DNA from: Streptomyces sp. B1I3
Lineage (GTDB): Bacteria; Actinomycetota; Actinomycetes; Streptomycetales; Streptomycetaceae
NCBI RefSeq assembly: GCF_030816615.1
Contig: NZ_JAUSYD010000001.1
Coordinates: forward strand, 4,610,501 to 4,674,500
Direction of reading: 5' to 3'
Length of the DNA stretch: 64,000 bases
Part shown: positions 32,278-39,661 of the stretch, in pieces
Position numbering within the stretch: position 1 is the first letter of the stretch
Layout of the letters: every line of letters starts with the position of its first letter
Translations under genes and position numbers: made by a program
Notes under the pieces: model-generated
Database searches by the model: none
Told to the model about the DNA's origin: nothing
Seen by the model: the letters and a program-made list of their open reading frames with translations, nothing else

Positions 32278-32312
32278 CGCCGGTTGCCGGTTGCCGGTTG
32301 CCGGTCGCTAGT
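32278..32312. repeat. 7-bp tandem repeat CCGGTTG
   Basis: Four head-to-tail copies of the 7-mer GCCGGTT(G), the last degenerate (GCCGGTCGC), begin 17 bases upstream of the AraC start codon, in its promoter or leader. Confidence 0.8.
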
Positions 32313-32373
32313 CGCCGGGCCGCTGTCGCGTCTGTTCAGGACGACGGGCAGGGCCGGGCGCGACGTCACATCC

Positions 32374-32600
32374 ATGAAGAAGGTCGGTGAACTCCTCGAC
32401 CGGGCCGCGGCGCAGGCCGGCCCCGTCGTGCAAGGGATCGGTGACAGGCACCCGGGACCTGGCGCGGGCGGACGGGCCAAGGCTTCACGCCCGCCCCCGA
32501 GGGGTGGCGGAACCGGAACCGGGGCTCGCCGAGAAGACCCCGCAGGCCAGGCGGACGAGGGCGTTCGGCGGGCCCTTCCCCCGTGGCGTCCGGGACTACC
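32374..32600 (+). pseudogene. Possible decayed TIGR03086-type gene
   Basis: From ATG 32374 the first ~26 codons (MKKVGELLDRAAAQAGPVVQ, then GIGDRH) resemble the start of TIGR03086/maleylpyruvate-isomerase-fold proteins. After that the frame becomes Gly/Pro/Arg-rich, and fragments such as FTPAPEGWR appear in another frame. A deletion plus frameshift would explain this. The similarity is judged by eye and could be chance; the rest of the gap 32262-32595 shows nothing else. Confidence 0.3.
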
Positions 32601-32907
32601 GCCTTCGAGCGGGTACCGGCAGTGACGGGCCGCGATCCTCAGTGGCGTGCGTCCCGCCTCGGACGGTGGGGGTGCGCGCAGCCGGGTGCGGGGCGGGTGG
32701 GTCGTCGTAGAGCCCGCCCAGGGTGGCGTAGGCGCTGCCGACCGCGGCCTCGGCGAGGATCACGGCGTCGCGTGCGGCGAGACGGGCTGCCTGGCGGGTG
32801 TACGGGGACGGAGGACGGTCGCGATGCCGTCGGCATCGCCGGTACGAGTACACCCCGCTCGCGATGACCACGGCCGGGACGGTCAGGATGAGCAGCAGGT
32901 CATCCAT
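32596..32907 (-). CDS. Small single-pass membrane protein, unknown function
   Basis: 103 residues from ATG 32907 with a strong ribosome site (GGAGGAGG, 7 bases upstream). An N-terminal transmembrane helix (LLLILTVPAVVIASGVYSY) is followed by a basic patch (RRCRRHRDR), an Ala-rich helix (RLAARDAVILAEAAVGSAYA) and a disordered Pro/Thr/Arg tail. The strong ribosome site and plausible topology argue it is real. No family recognised. Confidence 0.6.
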   Translation of the reverse strand: MDDLLLILTVPAVVIASGVYSYRRCRRHRDRPPSPYTRQAARLAARDAVILAEAAVGSAYATLGGLYDDPPAPHPAARTPTVRGGTHATEDRGPSLPVPARRR

Positions 32908-33071
32908 GCAGAGGCCTCCTCCGGAGTCGTTCTCCCAGCATCGGCAGACCCGGCGCAGCGACTGAAGAGCGGTCTTCGGCCAATGATTGGCCGAAGAGTG
33001 CTCGCGACGCCGTCGAGCGGGCCGAGCCGCCGTTGGGGACTCTCCGGCGCCCCACTCCCGGCCCGGTCCGG

Positions 33072-33185
33072 TGCTCGTGCGTCGGCGGCTCCGCGTTCGC
33101 GCGTCAGTCTGACTCCGCGTTCGCGCGTCGGCGACTCTGTGCCCGTGCGTCAGCCTGACTCCGCGCTCGTGCGTCGGCCGAGCCC
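33072..33185. repeat. Degenerate ~26-30-bp tandem repeat
   Basis: Units of the form CTCCGCGTTCGCGCGTCAG or GTGCCCGTGCGTCAGCC with GTCTGACTC linkers recur about four to five times in the gap between the small membrane protein and the MarR gene. It is low-complexity and untranslated; no gene lies in 32908-33199. Confidence 0.7.
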
Positions 33186-33199
33186 TGCGTACGTGTCGT

Positions 33200-33700
33200 C
33201 TACGCGCTGCGCCGGTGCCCGTAGGGGCGGCTCGCCGTCTGCGGGGGCGCGGCGGCCGCCTCGCAGAACGCCGAGAGGCCGGTGGCGAGGGCGCGGCGGG
33301 CGGTCGGGGCCATGTCGTTCATGGTCTCTCGCAGGAACTGCTGTCGACGGTGCCTGAGTACGCCCAGATGCGCCGCTCCGACGTCGGTGAGTCGCAGCTG
33401 TACCTCACGGCGGTCCTCGGCCGTCGAAGTCCTGCGGAGGAGACCGGCGGCCTGGAGCCGATCGCACATGCGGCTCACCGAGGGCGCGGCCATCGCGAGC
33501 TGCCGTCCCAGGTCGCCCATGTTGATCCCCGGCATGCGGTCGACGACGTCCATGACCCGGGTCTGGTTCGGAGGGACGGGATCGGTGTCGAAGGCGTCCC
33601 GACTGCGTTCCCAGGCGCGTTCGATGAGGTCCAGCATCTGCCCGGCATCGGAGAGGCCGTCCGGTGCCTCCTGGGGGGCCGGGGCGGAATCCTCGCGCAT
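33200..33700 (-). CDS. MarR family transcriptional regulator
   Basis: 166 residues from ATG 33700 (GGGAG, 5 bases upstream on the minus strand). Winged-helix core: NQTRVMDVVDRMPGINMGDL, then GRQLAMAAPSVSRMCDRLQAAGLL, and the wing RTSTAEDRREVQLRLTDVG (residues ~45-115). The C-terminal helix has TARRALATGLSAFCEAA. It is divergent from the PP2C phosphatase gene across a 383-base gap and may regulate that signalling cluster. No ligand can be guessed. Confidence 0.9.
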   Translation of the reverse strand: MREDSAPAPQEAPDGLSDAGQMLDLIERAWERSRDAFDTDPVPPNQTRVMDVVDRMPGINMGDLGRQLAMAAPSVSRMCDRLQAAGLLRRTSTAEDRREVQLRLTDVGAAHLGVLRHRRQQFLRETMNDMAPTARRALATGLSAFCEAAAAPPQTASRPYGHRRSA

Positions 33701-34083
33701 GTGTCACTCCCGGGTGAGCGCTGGGAAACGAGCCGGCCGAGCCGGCCGGTGCGAGCAGCCGCGTCATCGACGATAGGCCATCGGGAGGCGGTGCCGTGCC
33801 GGTCATGCCGTGACTGACTCGGTCGGCCGGGGGCAGGCTGAGGAGATGGGCGCAGGCTTCTTCGTCCGGCACGCCGCCCCGCCCGCGACCGCGCCCGGCA
33901 CGGACTGTGTGCTTCTTGTGAAGGTTCGCCGGGCAGACGATGTGCACACTGCTCCGGAAGGACCCAGTGGCGCGAGGGTGGGTTGCCATCCGCTCCCCGA
34001 CTGGGCAATGGTTGCCGGGAGGAAAGTATTTTTCGTCGTCCAGTTGGAAGGTGGTGCGACTCGCCACAGGCGGGTCCCCCCTC
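33701..34083. promoter_or_regulatory. Divergent control region between marR and the PP2C phosphatase gene (383 bases)
   Basis: No gene is supported. The phosphatase frame stays open back to 33940, but the upstream residues do not look coding. The stretch 34000-34040 (ATTTTTCGTCG) is AT-rich for this genome and may carry the promoter. I could not identify a sigma-B or sigma-HrdB box with confidence. Confidence 0.4.
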
Positions 34084-35769
34084 ATGGCCCGTCTGAAGGA
34101 ACACATCGCCACGAGAACCAAGCAACATGCAGAGTCCGACCGGTGGGGCCAGGCCCCGTACGCCGCCGTCGTCGTCGACAGAGCGGGAAACGTCGTCGAC
34201 CTGAATCCGGCCGCCGCCGCGCTCCTCCAGGACGTGGGCCGGGGCCTCGCACTGTCGGAGGCGGTGCCGTCCTGGCTGGCTCACGCCCATCAGGAAACGG
34301 TGAACCTCGCCGGCCGTCCGGCCGGTGCCGTTCCGGCGTCCGCGCCACGCCCGCCGGCTTTCCGCGGCCGGATCGGTACGCGGAGCTTCGTGGCGCATCC
34401 CGCGCCGAACCAGGACGGCGACGTGGTGTGGTGGCTGGTCGACGACACCGGCAGGCATCTCATCGAGGAGGAACTGGCCACGGAGCGGGAGCGCACCGCC
34501 TTCCTGGCCGAAGCTTCGAACATCCTGCTGGCTTCGCTGAACACCGACCGCTGCATGCAGGTCACCGCCCAGCTCGCTTCCCAGCACCTCGCCGAGGCCG
34601 CGGTCGTCATCGTGCCGGCCTCCGGGCGGAAGCTGCCCATGGCCTACGCGGTCGGGGGCGGTGCGGCGGACCGTGGGACGGTGACGGCGGACCCCGCCCG
34701 GGTCCCCGGTCTGAGCGAGGCGCTGCAGGGCTTCCCGCCTGTCCCTTCCCGGTGGATCGACCCGGCCTCACTGCCCGACTGGCTCCTTCCGGAGCAGTTC
34801 ACCGGCACCGTCGGTTCGGCTGCCATCACCCCGCTGCCCGGCCACGGAGTACCGGCAGGCGTCCTGGTCCTCCTGCGCAGCACGGGCTCCACCGAGTTCG
34901 ACGAGACCGAGGAGGTCTTCGCCCGGCTGTTCGCCGCCAGGGCCGGGGCCGCCCTGTCCGCCGCGCGGCTGTACGCGGAGCAGAGCGACATAACGCGGAC
35001 CCTGATGCGGGACCTGCTGCCACCCCGGCTGGACCGGGTGAACGGGGTCGAGTTCGCGGGCGGCTACCAGCCCGCTGCCGCGCGGGACCGGGTGGGCGGC
35101 GACTTCTACGACGTACACCCCGGCAGCACCCCCGGCGACGCCTCTCTGGTGGTCCTCGGTGACGTGTGCGGAAAGGGCCTGGACGCAGCGGTACTCACCG
35201 GCAAGATCCGCAACACGGTCCAGGCGCTGACGCCGATGGCGGACGACCACGAACGGATGCTGCGGCTGCTCAACGGGGCGCTCCTGAACTCGCACCACAC
35301 ACGCTTCGCGACCCTGGTGCTGGCTTCGGTCCGCCGCGAGGAGAACCGGGTGCGTCTGCGCCTCACGTCGGCGGGCCACCCCGCCCCCCTGGTGATCCGC
35401 AGCGACGGCCGTGTCGAGGAGATCGACACCCGGGGCACCCTGGTCGGGGCGCTGCCCCACATCGAGGCCCACACGGTGGAGGCCGGTCTCGACCCCGGCG
35501 AGACGTGCCTGCTCTACACCGACGGCGTCACCGAGGCGCGAGGCGGACCCCTCGGCGACGAGCTGTTCGGCGAGGAGCGGCTGATGCGGGCCCTGGAGGA
35601 GTGCGGGGGCATGCCGGGCACCGCCGTGGTCGAGCGTGTCCAGATGCTCGTGTCCCAGTGGCTGCAGGACGGCCGGCACGACGACATGGCGCTCGTCGCG
35701 ATCACCGCCCCGCTGACGACCCATCTGAGTGCGGTGGACGGCCACACCCGGGGCAGGTACACGGCATGA
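34084..35769 (+). CDS. PP2C/SpoIIE (RsbU-type) phosphatase with PAS-like and GAF domains
   Basis: 561 residues from ATG 34084. Residues ~20-125 fit a PAS fold (YAAVVVDRAGNVVDLNPAAA, VVWWLVDDTGRHLIEEEL). Residues ~135-300 fit a GAF domain. Residues ~330-545 form the SpoIIE phosphatase: RDRVGGDFYDV, LGDVCGKGLDAAVLTGKIRN, TLVLASVRRE, SAGHPAPLVI, LLYTDGVTEARG and GRHDDMALVAI provide the metal-binding aspartates. Such phosphatases dephosphorylate STAS anti-anti-sigma factors so that they can capture an anti-sigma kinase. The downstream gene starts inside its stop codon (ATGA), so sensor protein and phosphatase should be made together. Activation is expected through the N-terminal sensor domains. 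Confidence 0.9.
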   Translation: MARLKEHIATRTKQHAESDRWGQAPYAAVVVDRAGNVVDLNPAAAALLQDVGRGLALSEAVPSWLAHAHQETVNLAGRPAGAVPASAPRPPAFRGRIGTRSFVAHPAPNQDGDVVWWLVDDTGRHLIEEELATERERTAFLAEASNILLASLNTDRCMQVTAQLASQHLAEAAVVIVPASGRKLPMAYAVGGGAADRGTVTADPARVPGLSEALQGFPPVPSRWIDPASLPDWLLPEQFTGTVGSAAITPLPGHGVPAGVLVLLRSTGSTEFDETEEVFARLFAARAGAALSAARLYAEQSDITRTLMRDLLPPRLDRVNGVEFAGGYQPAAARDRVGGDFYDVHPGSTPGDASLVVLGDVCGKGLDAAVLTGKIRNTVQALTPMADDHERMLRLLNGALLNSHHTRFATLVLASVRREENRVRLRLTSAGHPAPLVIRSDGRVEEIDTRGTLVGALPHIEAHTVEAGLDPGETCLLYTDGVTEARGGPLGDELFGEERLMRALEECGGMPGTAVVERVQMLVSQWLQDGRHDDMALVAITAPLTTHLSAVDGHTRGRYTA

Positions 35770-36935
35770 GCACACGGACTCCCGCCGCGCACCGGACACG
35801 CGGCCTGCAGGACCGGTTGTGGGTCGCGGTCATCGAGCGGAACGAACACGCCGCCGCCCAGGTGGTGTTCACCGCCCTGGACGACGGGATCGACGCGGAG
35901 GCCGTGCTGCTGGACGTCATCGCCCCCGTCCAGGCACGGGTGGGCTCCGAGTGGGCGGCCAACCGTCTCGGCGTCGCGCAGGAACATGCGGCGAGCGCCA
36001 TCGCCGAGCGGATCATCGCCGCGCTCGCCCACCACCCGGCCGTGCGCGTCACGCCGCGGCTGGGGCGGGTCACCGTGGCCTGCGTGGACCAGGAATGGCA
36101 TGTGCTGCCGGCCCGTCTGCTGGCCGAGGTGCTCACGCTGCGCGGATGGCAGGTCGACTTCCTGGGGGCGCAGGTGCCCACACCGCAGCTCGTCGCACAC
36201 CTGCACAGCAACGGGGCGGACGTGGTGGCGCTGTCCTCGTCCCTCCCCGCCCGGCTGCCCACCGCGCACGCGGCGATCACCGCCTGCCAGGCGGCAGGGG
36301 TGCCCGTACTGGCGGGTGGGGCGGCGTTCGGGCCCGACGGCCGGTACGCGCGCCGCCTGGGTGCCGACGCCTGGGCGCCTGACGCGCGCTCCGCGGCGCG
36401 GCGCATCGCGGACCGCATACCGGTGCCGGTCCCGGCCGCCGGCCGGCAGCAGATCGACGATCTGCCGCACCTCGGCGACCAGGAGTACACCCTCGTCGTC
36501 CGCAGCAGGCCGCAGCTCGTGCGGGCGGTGCTGACCCAGCTCGAGAGCCGCTTCCCCGCGGCAGCGGCCTACACGGAACGGCAACGCGAGCACACGGCAC
36601 AGGACATCGCCCACATCGTCGAGTACCTGGGCGTGGCCCTCTACATGGACGACGGCGAACTGTTCACCGGCTTCCTGGCGTGGACGGCGGGCATCCTCGA
36701 AGCCCGACGGGTTCCGGCCGCCTCCTTGCCACCGGTCCTCGACGTCCTGGAGACGGAGCTCAAGGACTTCCCCCGATCGACCCGGCTGCTCGGCCAGGCG
36801 CGCGCCGTTGTGGACGCCCTCCTGGCATCCGCCGGCCACAACCCCGGAGCCTCGGATGACCGATCGTCCCTGTCCGCCCCTCACCCTGGCAGTCGAAGCC
36901 GGTCCGGGTGCCGTACGTCTGCGTCTCGCCGGTGA
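35766..36935 (+). CDS. Cobalamin-binding sensor protein with CarH-like cap residues
   Basis: 389 residues from ATG 35766, overlapping the phosphatase stop. Residues ~10-95 are the four-helix B12-binding cap. They contain Trp63, nine residues, then Glu73-His74 (SEWAANRLGVAQEH), which matches the W-x9-EH arrangement that caps adenosylcobalamin in the photoreceptor CarH. Residues ~100-215 are the Rossmann B12-binding domain: His112 in DQEWHVLPARLL (DxHxxG-like, with Pro for Gly), Ser-Leu in LSSSLPARL, and LAGGAAFGP. Residues ~230-345 form an extra helical domain (LESRFPAAAAYTERQREHTA, then HIVEYLGVALYMDDGELFTGF), perhaps like RsbR N-terminal domains. There is no DNA-binding domain, so the signal must be passed to the neighbouring phosphatase or STAS proteins. 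Confidence 0.85.
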   Translation: MSTRTPAAHRTRGLQDRLWVAVIERNEHAAAQVVFTALDDGIDAEAVLLDVIAPVQARVGSEWAANRLGVAQEHAASAIAERIIAALAHHPAVRVTPRLGRVTVACVDQEWHVLPARLLAEVLTLRGWQVDFLGAQVPTPQLVAHLHSNGADVVALSSSLPARLPTAHAAITACQAAGVPVLAGGAAFGPDGRYARRLGADAWAPDARSAARRIADRIPVPVPAAGRQQIDDLPHLGDQEYTLVVRSRPQLVRAVLTQLESRFPAAAAYTERQREHTAQDIAHIVEYLGVALYMDDGELFTGFLAWTAGILEARRVPAASLPPVLDVLETELKDFPRSTRLLGQARAVVDALLASAGHNPGASDDRSSLSAPHPGSRSRSGCRTSASRR

Positions 36936-37281
36936 CCTGGACTACGACACCAGTGATCAGTTCGTGGAGCGGGCGCAGGCCTGCCTCGCCGCCGATCCGG
37001 GGCTGCGTGACCTCTTCCTGGACTGCGCCGGGCTACGGCTGTGCGACTCGACGGGTGTCTCCGGCCTGCTGCTGATCCACCGCGGCACGACGTCCCGCGG
37101 CGTGGTGCTGCACCTGGAGAACCCGCCCGCCTTCCTCCTGAGGATCCTGGACGTCACCGGGACCCGCCGGCTCTTCGCCCTCGACGGCGCCGGCCGGCAG
37201 GCCGAGCGGACGGAGGACGGCCCCCCGCTGCCCGCCGAGGCGCGGCGCCAGGCCGTGCCGCCGCCCTCCCCCTCCGGCTGA
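36856..37281 (+). CDS. STAS domain anti-sigma factor antagonist
   Basis: 141 residues from ATG 36856 (GGAG six bases upstream), overlapping the end of the cobalamin-sensor gene by 80 bases. The STAS fold starts RLRLAGDLDYDTSDQFVERA and has the phosphorylation-site loop LDCAGLRLCDSTGVSGLLL, in which Ser of DST is the kinase/phosphatase target. A ~30-residue disordered tail follows. Such proteins, when unphosphorylated, release a sigma factor by binding an RsbW-like kinase. It is co-transcribed with the phosphatase and sensor, so all the parts of a partner switch are close together. Confidence 0.88.
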   Translation: MTDRPCPPLTLAVEAGPGAVRLRLAGDLDYDTSDQFVERAQACLAADPGLRDLFLDCAGLRLCDSTGVSGLLLIHRGTTSRGVVLHLENPPAFLLRILDVTGTRRLFALDGAGRQAERTEDGPPLPAEARRQAVPPPSPSG

Positions 37282-37342
37282 CGCGGCGCCGCATCGGCGG
37301 GCGCCGGTCAGGAGATGGCCACGGTCACAAGGCGGGCGCCGG

Positions 37343-37711
37343 TCAGGAGGCGGGCGGCGGCGCGGCGAGGGCCGCGTCGAGCGTGGGATGGATCCGGAGC
37401 ACCTGGTCGACCCCCGCGATCCGCAGGAGCCGTGTCAGGGCCGCTCCCGGTGCGGCGATGCGCAACTCCGTCCGCTGGTGCACCTCGAGGAGCAGACCGA
37501 GGAGCGAGGAGTCCGCGAACGTGACCGCGGACGCGTCCAGGACGACCACCTCATGCCCCGGGACGGCCTGCCACATGGCGAGGAAGAGCGGATCGACGGT
37601 GTCCGAGTCGAGATCACCCTGGGCCCGGACGACCCAGTACCCGTTGATCGCGCCTTCGGCCACGACCACGGACGAGGCCGGCGCGGAGTTGTCGAAGGGC
37701 TCGCGGACCAT
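37343..37711 (-). CDS. STAS domain anti-sigma factor antagonist
   Basis: 122 residues. Pattern as in RsbV/BldG proteins: YWVVRAQGDLDSDTVDPLFL, then VVVLDASAVTFADSSLLGLLLE, whose DSS contains the expected phosphorylated serine, and LTRLLRIAGVDQVLRIHP at the end. It converges with the + strand STAS gene across 61 bases and heads a minus-strand group that also includes the ATPase and a third STAS gene. The three STAS proteins are clearly different in sequence, so they may report to different kinases. Confidence 0.88.
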   Translation of the reverse strand: MVREPFDNSAPASSVVVAEGAINGYWVVRAQGDLDSDTVDPLFLAMWQAVPGHEVVVLDASAVTFADSSLLGLLLEVHQRTELRIAAPGAALTRLLRIAGVDQVLRIHPTLDAALAAPPPAS

Positions 37712-37818
37712 GGGGAAATTATGCCAACTGCCCGCCTCCGCACGCGCGGAGGGCGTCCCTACGGGCGCCGGCCCTTCGTGACCCTCGCGGGGGGAGGAGG
37801 ATTGCCCCGACGCCTCGT

Positions 37819-38295
37819 TCAGACGAGTGCCACCAGCGCGACGATGTGCTTGCCGTCGGGGAGGTACGTGATGGCGACGCGCTTCGCCAGCCGGCGTACC
37901 AGGAGCCAGCCGTAGCCACCGTCGGGTGCGGCGGCCGGATCACGTTCCGTGGTGACCGGTGGCCGTGTACTGGCGTCGGTCACGGTGAGGAGGAGGCCGT
38001 CGCCGATGATCTCCGCCCGGAACCCGGTGAGCCCGCCGCCGTGCCTGACCGCGTTGGTCACCAGCTCCGAGGTCACCAGCAAGGCGTCGGCCACCACGAC
38101 ATCGGCCGGTCCCTCACCGCCCAGCCCACAGAACTGCGCTTCCAGGAGCCGGGTGACGGCGTCGCGCGCGGCAGCCGCGTTCCGCGGCACGCCGCCCGTG
38201 CCGGCAGGTCCGTCCTGAGCAGCTGGGCCGACGGCGTCCTCCGGCCCATCGGCCGGAGCCCCGCCGTCCCACAGCTCGTCTCGTTCCCCGTTCAT
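37819..38295 (-). CDS. HATPase domain protein, RsbW-like anti-sigma kinase
   Basis: 158 residues. The N box is SELVTNAVRHGG (near residue 78), the G1 box VTDASTRPP (near 108) and the G2 box GGYGWLLVRRLA (near 126), the order seen in GHKL kinases of the RsbW/SpoIIAB type. An N-terminal ~40 residues are disordered. Residue composition fits a serine-protein kinase that phosphorylates STAS proteins and binds a sigma factor. Its sigma factor is not encoded in the window. Downstream of it lies the STAS gene at 37343, upstream the STAS gene at 38374, all on one strand. Confidence 0.88.
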   Translation of the reverse strand: MNGERDELWDGGAPADGPEDAVGPAAQDGPAGTGGVPRNAAAARDAVTRLLEAQFCGLGGEGPADVVVADALLVTSELVTNAVRHGGGLTGFRAEIIGDGLLLTVTDASTRPPVTTERDPAAAPDGGYGWLLVRRLAKRVAITYLPDGKHIVALVALV

Positions 38296-38373
38296 CGCTC
38301 CGTCACCTGCCCGAACGGCGCCCGGTCACACTCCTCGGCACGAAGCCCGCCGAGGAGCGGCGCGGGCAGGCGG

Positions 38374-38727
38374 TCAGCATGTCAGCGCCGCGTCCACCGA
38401 GTCGGCGAACGTGAAGGCGCCGGAAGTGCCCGAGACCTCGAAGAGCCTGAGCACCGCCGTGCCGAGCGGCCCCGCCAGCACCAGCCGCACCCCGGCCTCG
38501 GCATGGCGGTGCTGTGCGTCGAGCAGGGCGTGCAGCCCCGTGGAGTCGGCGAACTGCAACCGGGACAGGTCGGCCACGGTCAGCCGCCCGCCGCTCCTGG
38601 CCGCCTCCTCCAGCGCCCCGACCAGCGCGGAGGAGCCCGACCACCCGTCCAGGCTCCCGCGGACACGGATCAGGACCACGCCGTCGTCCGTGGTCTCCAC
38701 GACCACGGGCACCTCATCTGCCGTCAT
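38374..38727 (-). CDS. STAS domain anti-sigma factor antagonist
   Basis: 117 residues. GVVLIRVRGSLDGWSGSSAL and LTVADLSRLQFADSTGLHAL show the STAS fold with the DST phospho-site (near residue 63), and LRLFEVSGTSGAFTFADSVD ends the domain. It is 78 bases upstream of the HATPase gene and most likely in the same transcript. It differs from the other two in lacking the DYDT element after the first strand. Confidence 0.86.
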   Translation of the reverse strand: MTADEVPVVVETTDDGVVLIRVRGSLDGWSGSSALVGALEEAARSGGRLTVADLSRLQFADSTGLHALLDAQHRHAEAGVRLVLAGPLGTAVLRLFEVSGTSGAFTFADSVDAALTC

Positions 38728-38781
38728 GCGTCATATGTTCTACGACCGGGCAGACGCGGAGTGACCAGGGGTGGCAAGCAC

Positions 38782-39213
38782 TCAGGGCCACACCAGGCAG
38801 TAGGCCTGGTGTCCGGCGTCATGCAGCCGGTACGAGAAGTCCTGCCACTCGTGGAGAAGCTGGTAGACGTTGAACGCGTCGCGCGGCCCCCCGCGGTCCG
38901 GCACCGTGGACCAGATGAAGGCGGCGGCACCGACCGACTCCTCGCCGACGTCCCTCAGCGGGTCGACGACCGTCATCGGGAGCTTGACCACCGCGTAGTC
39001 GGGATGGAGCACGACCAGTTCCAGCGGGGGGACCTTGTGCAGGGGTATGCCCTGTATGCCGGTGAGGACCATGGCCGCCACCGTCTCCGGCTTGATCTTG
39101 CTGAACATGCCTCCCATGCCCAGTTCGTCACCACCGAGCTCCTCGGGCCGCATGGAAATGGGCACGCGTGCGGCAGTGGCCCCGTCGGGGGCCCCGAAAT
39201 ACTTGTAGGTCAC
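38782..39213 (-). CDS. Conserved hypothetical protein
   Basis: 143 residues from GTG 39213; GTG 39219 is two codons upstream and equally possible. The protein is soluble, with VTYKYFGAPDGATAARVPIS at the start, a helix with MGGMFSKIKPETVAAMVLTG in the middle, and the conserved-looking HEWQDFSYRLHDAGHQAYCL near the end. No motif points to a function. A longer frame up to 39366 is Arg-rich and lacks coding character. It is divergent from hemL across 448 bases. Confidence 0.6.
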   Translation of the reverse strand: MTYKYFGAPDGATAARVPISMRPEELGGDELGMGGMFSKIKPETVAAMVLTGIQGIPLHKVPPLELVVLHPDYAVVKLPMTVVDPLRDVGEESVGAAAFIWSTVPDRGGPRDAFNVYQLLHEWQDFSYRLHDAGHQAYCLVWP

Positions 39214-39661
39214 CCCCACCCGTCCACTGCTCCTGCTCCCGGGCACCTCGACACCGGCCGCCCGGTCGTCCCGTACCCGCTCGGCCTCACGCCGGTGCCG
39301 CCCTCGCCGGGCAGGCTCGGGCCCCAGGTCGTCGGTCCCTTCGCCCACTCCGCCACCGCGATGCATATCTCATCCACCCGACTACTTCTTAGGAGACACA
39401 GCCCCGCCGCGCAACCCGATCACCGTCTCAGTGACCTCCCCAGCGAACGTGCGGTGAAACACCTGTCCGCAAGACCGCGTGTGCCTCTGACACCATGGCA
39501 TGTGTGAGCTTTCCCTATGACGCCCCAGTTTTGCAGACGCGAGGAGACTGACGCCCTTTCGTTGTACGAGCCTCATACGGGGAGAGTGCGCTCCCTGCTC
39601 ACCGGTGGCCGGAGATTCCGGTCGTGCCCCCGACCCCCCCGAATCGCAGATCAGGACCAAA
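39214..39661 (+). promoter_or_regulatory. hemL upstream region (448 bases)
   Basis: Holds the hemL promoter and a short second copy of the hemL 5' end (39504-39551, listed separately). No further gene is supported. I could not place promoter boxes with confidence. There is no Rex operator here. Confidence 0.5.
39504..39551 (+). pseudogene. Duplicated fragment of the hemL 5' end (15-codon open frame)
   Basis: GTG 39504 opens a frame reading MSFPYDAPVLQTRGD and then TGA. The hemL protein starts MAYSYEAPVSQTLFD. Nine of the first fifteen residues agree, and the DNA runs GCCCCAGTT and CAGACG are identical in the two. The fragment lies 158 bases upstream of the hemL start. It may be the old hemL start left behind by a partial duplication, or an upstream open frame that affects hemL translation. 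Confidence 0.6.

Noticed and set aside
33905..33925. TTGTGAAGGTTCGCC as a second Rex operator before the PP2C gene
   Set aside because: Only the left arm fits; the right arm does not match TTCACAA.
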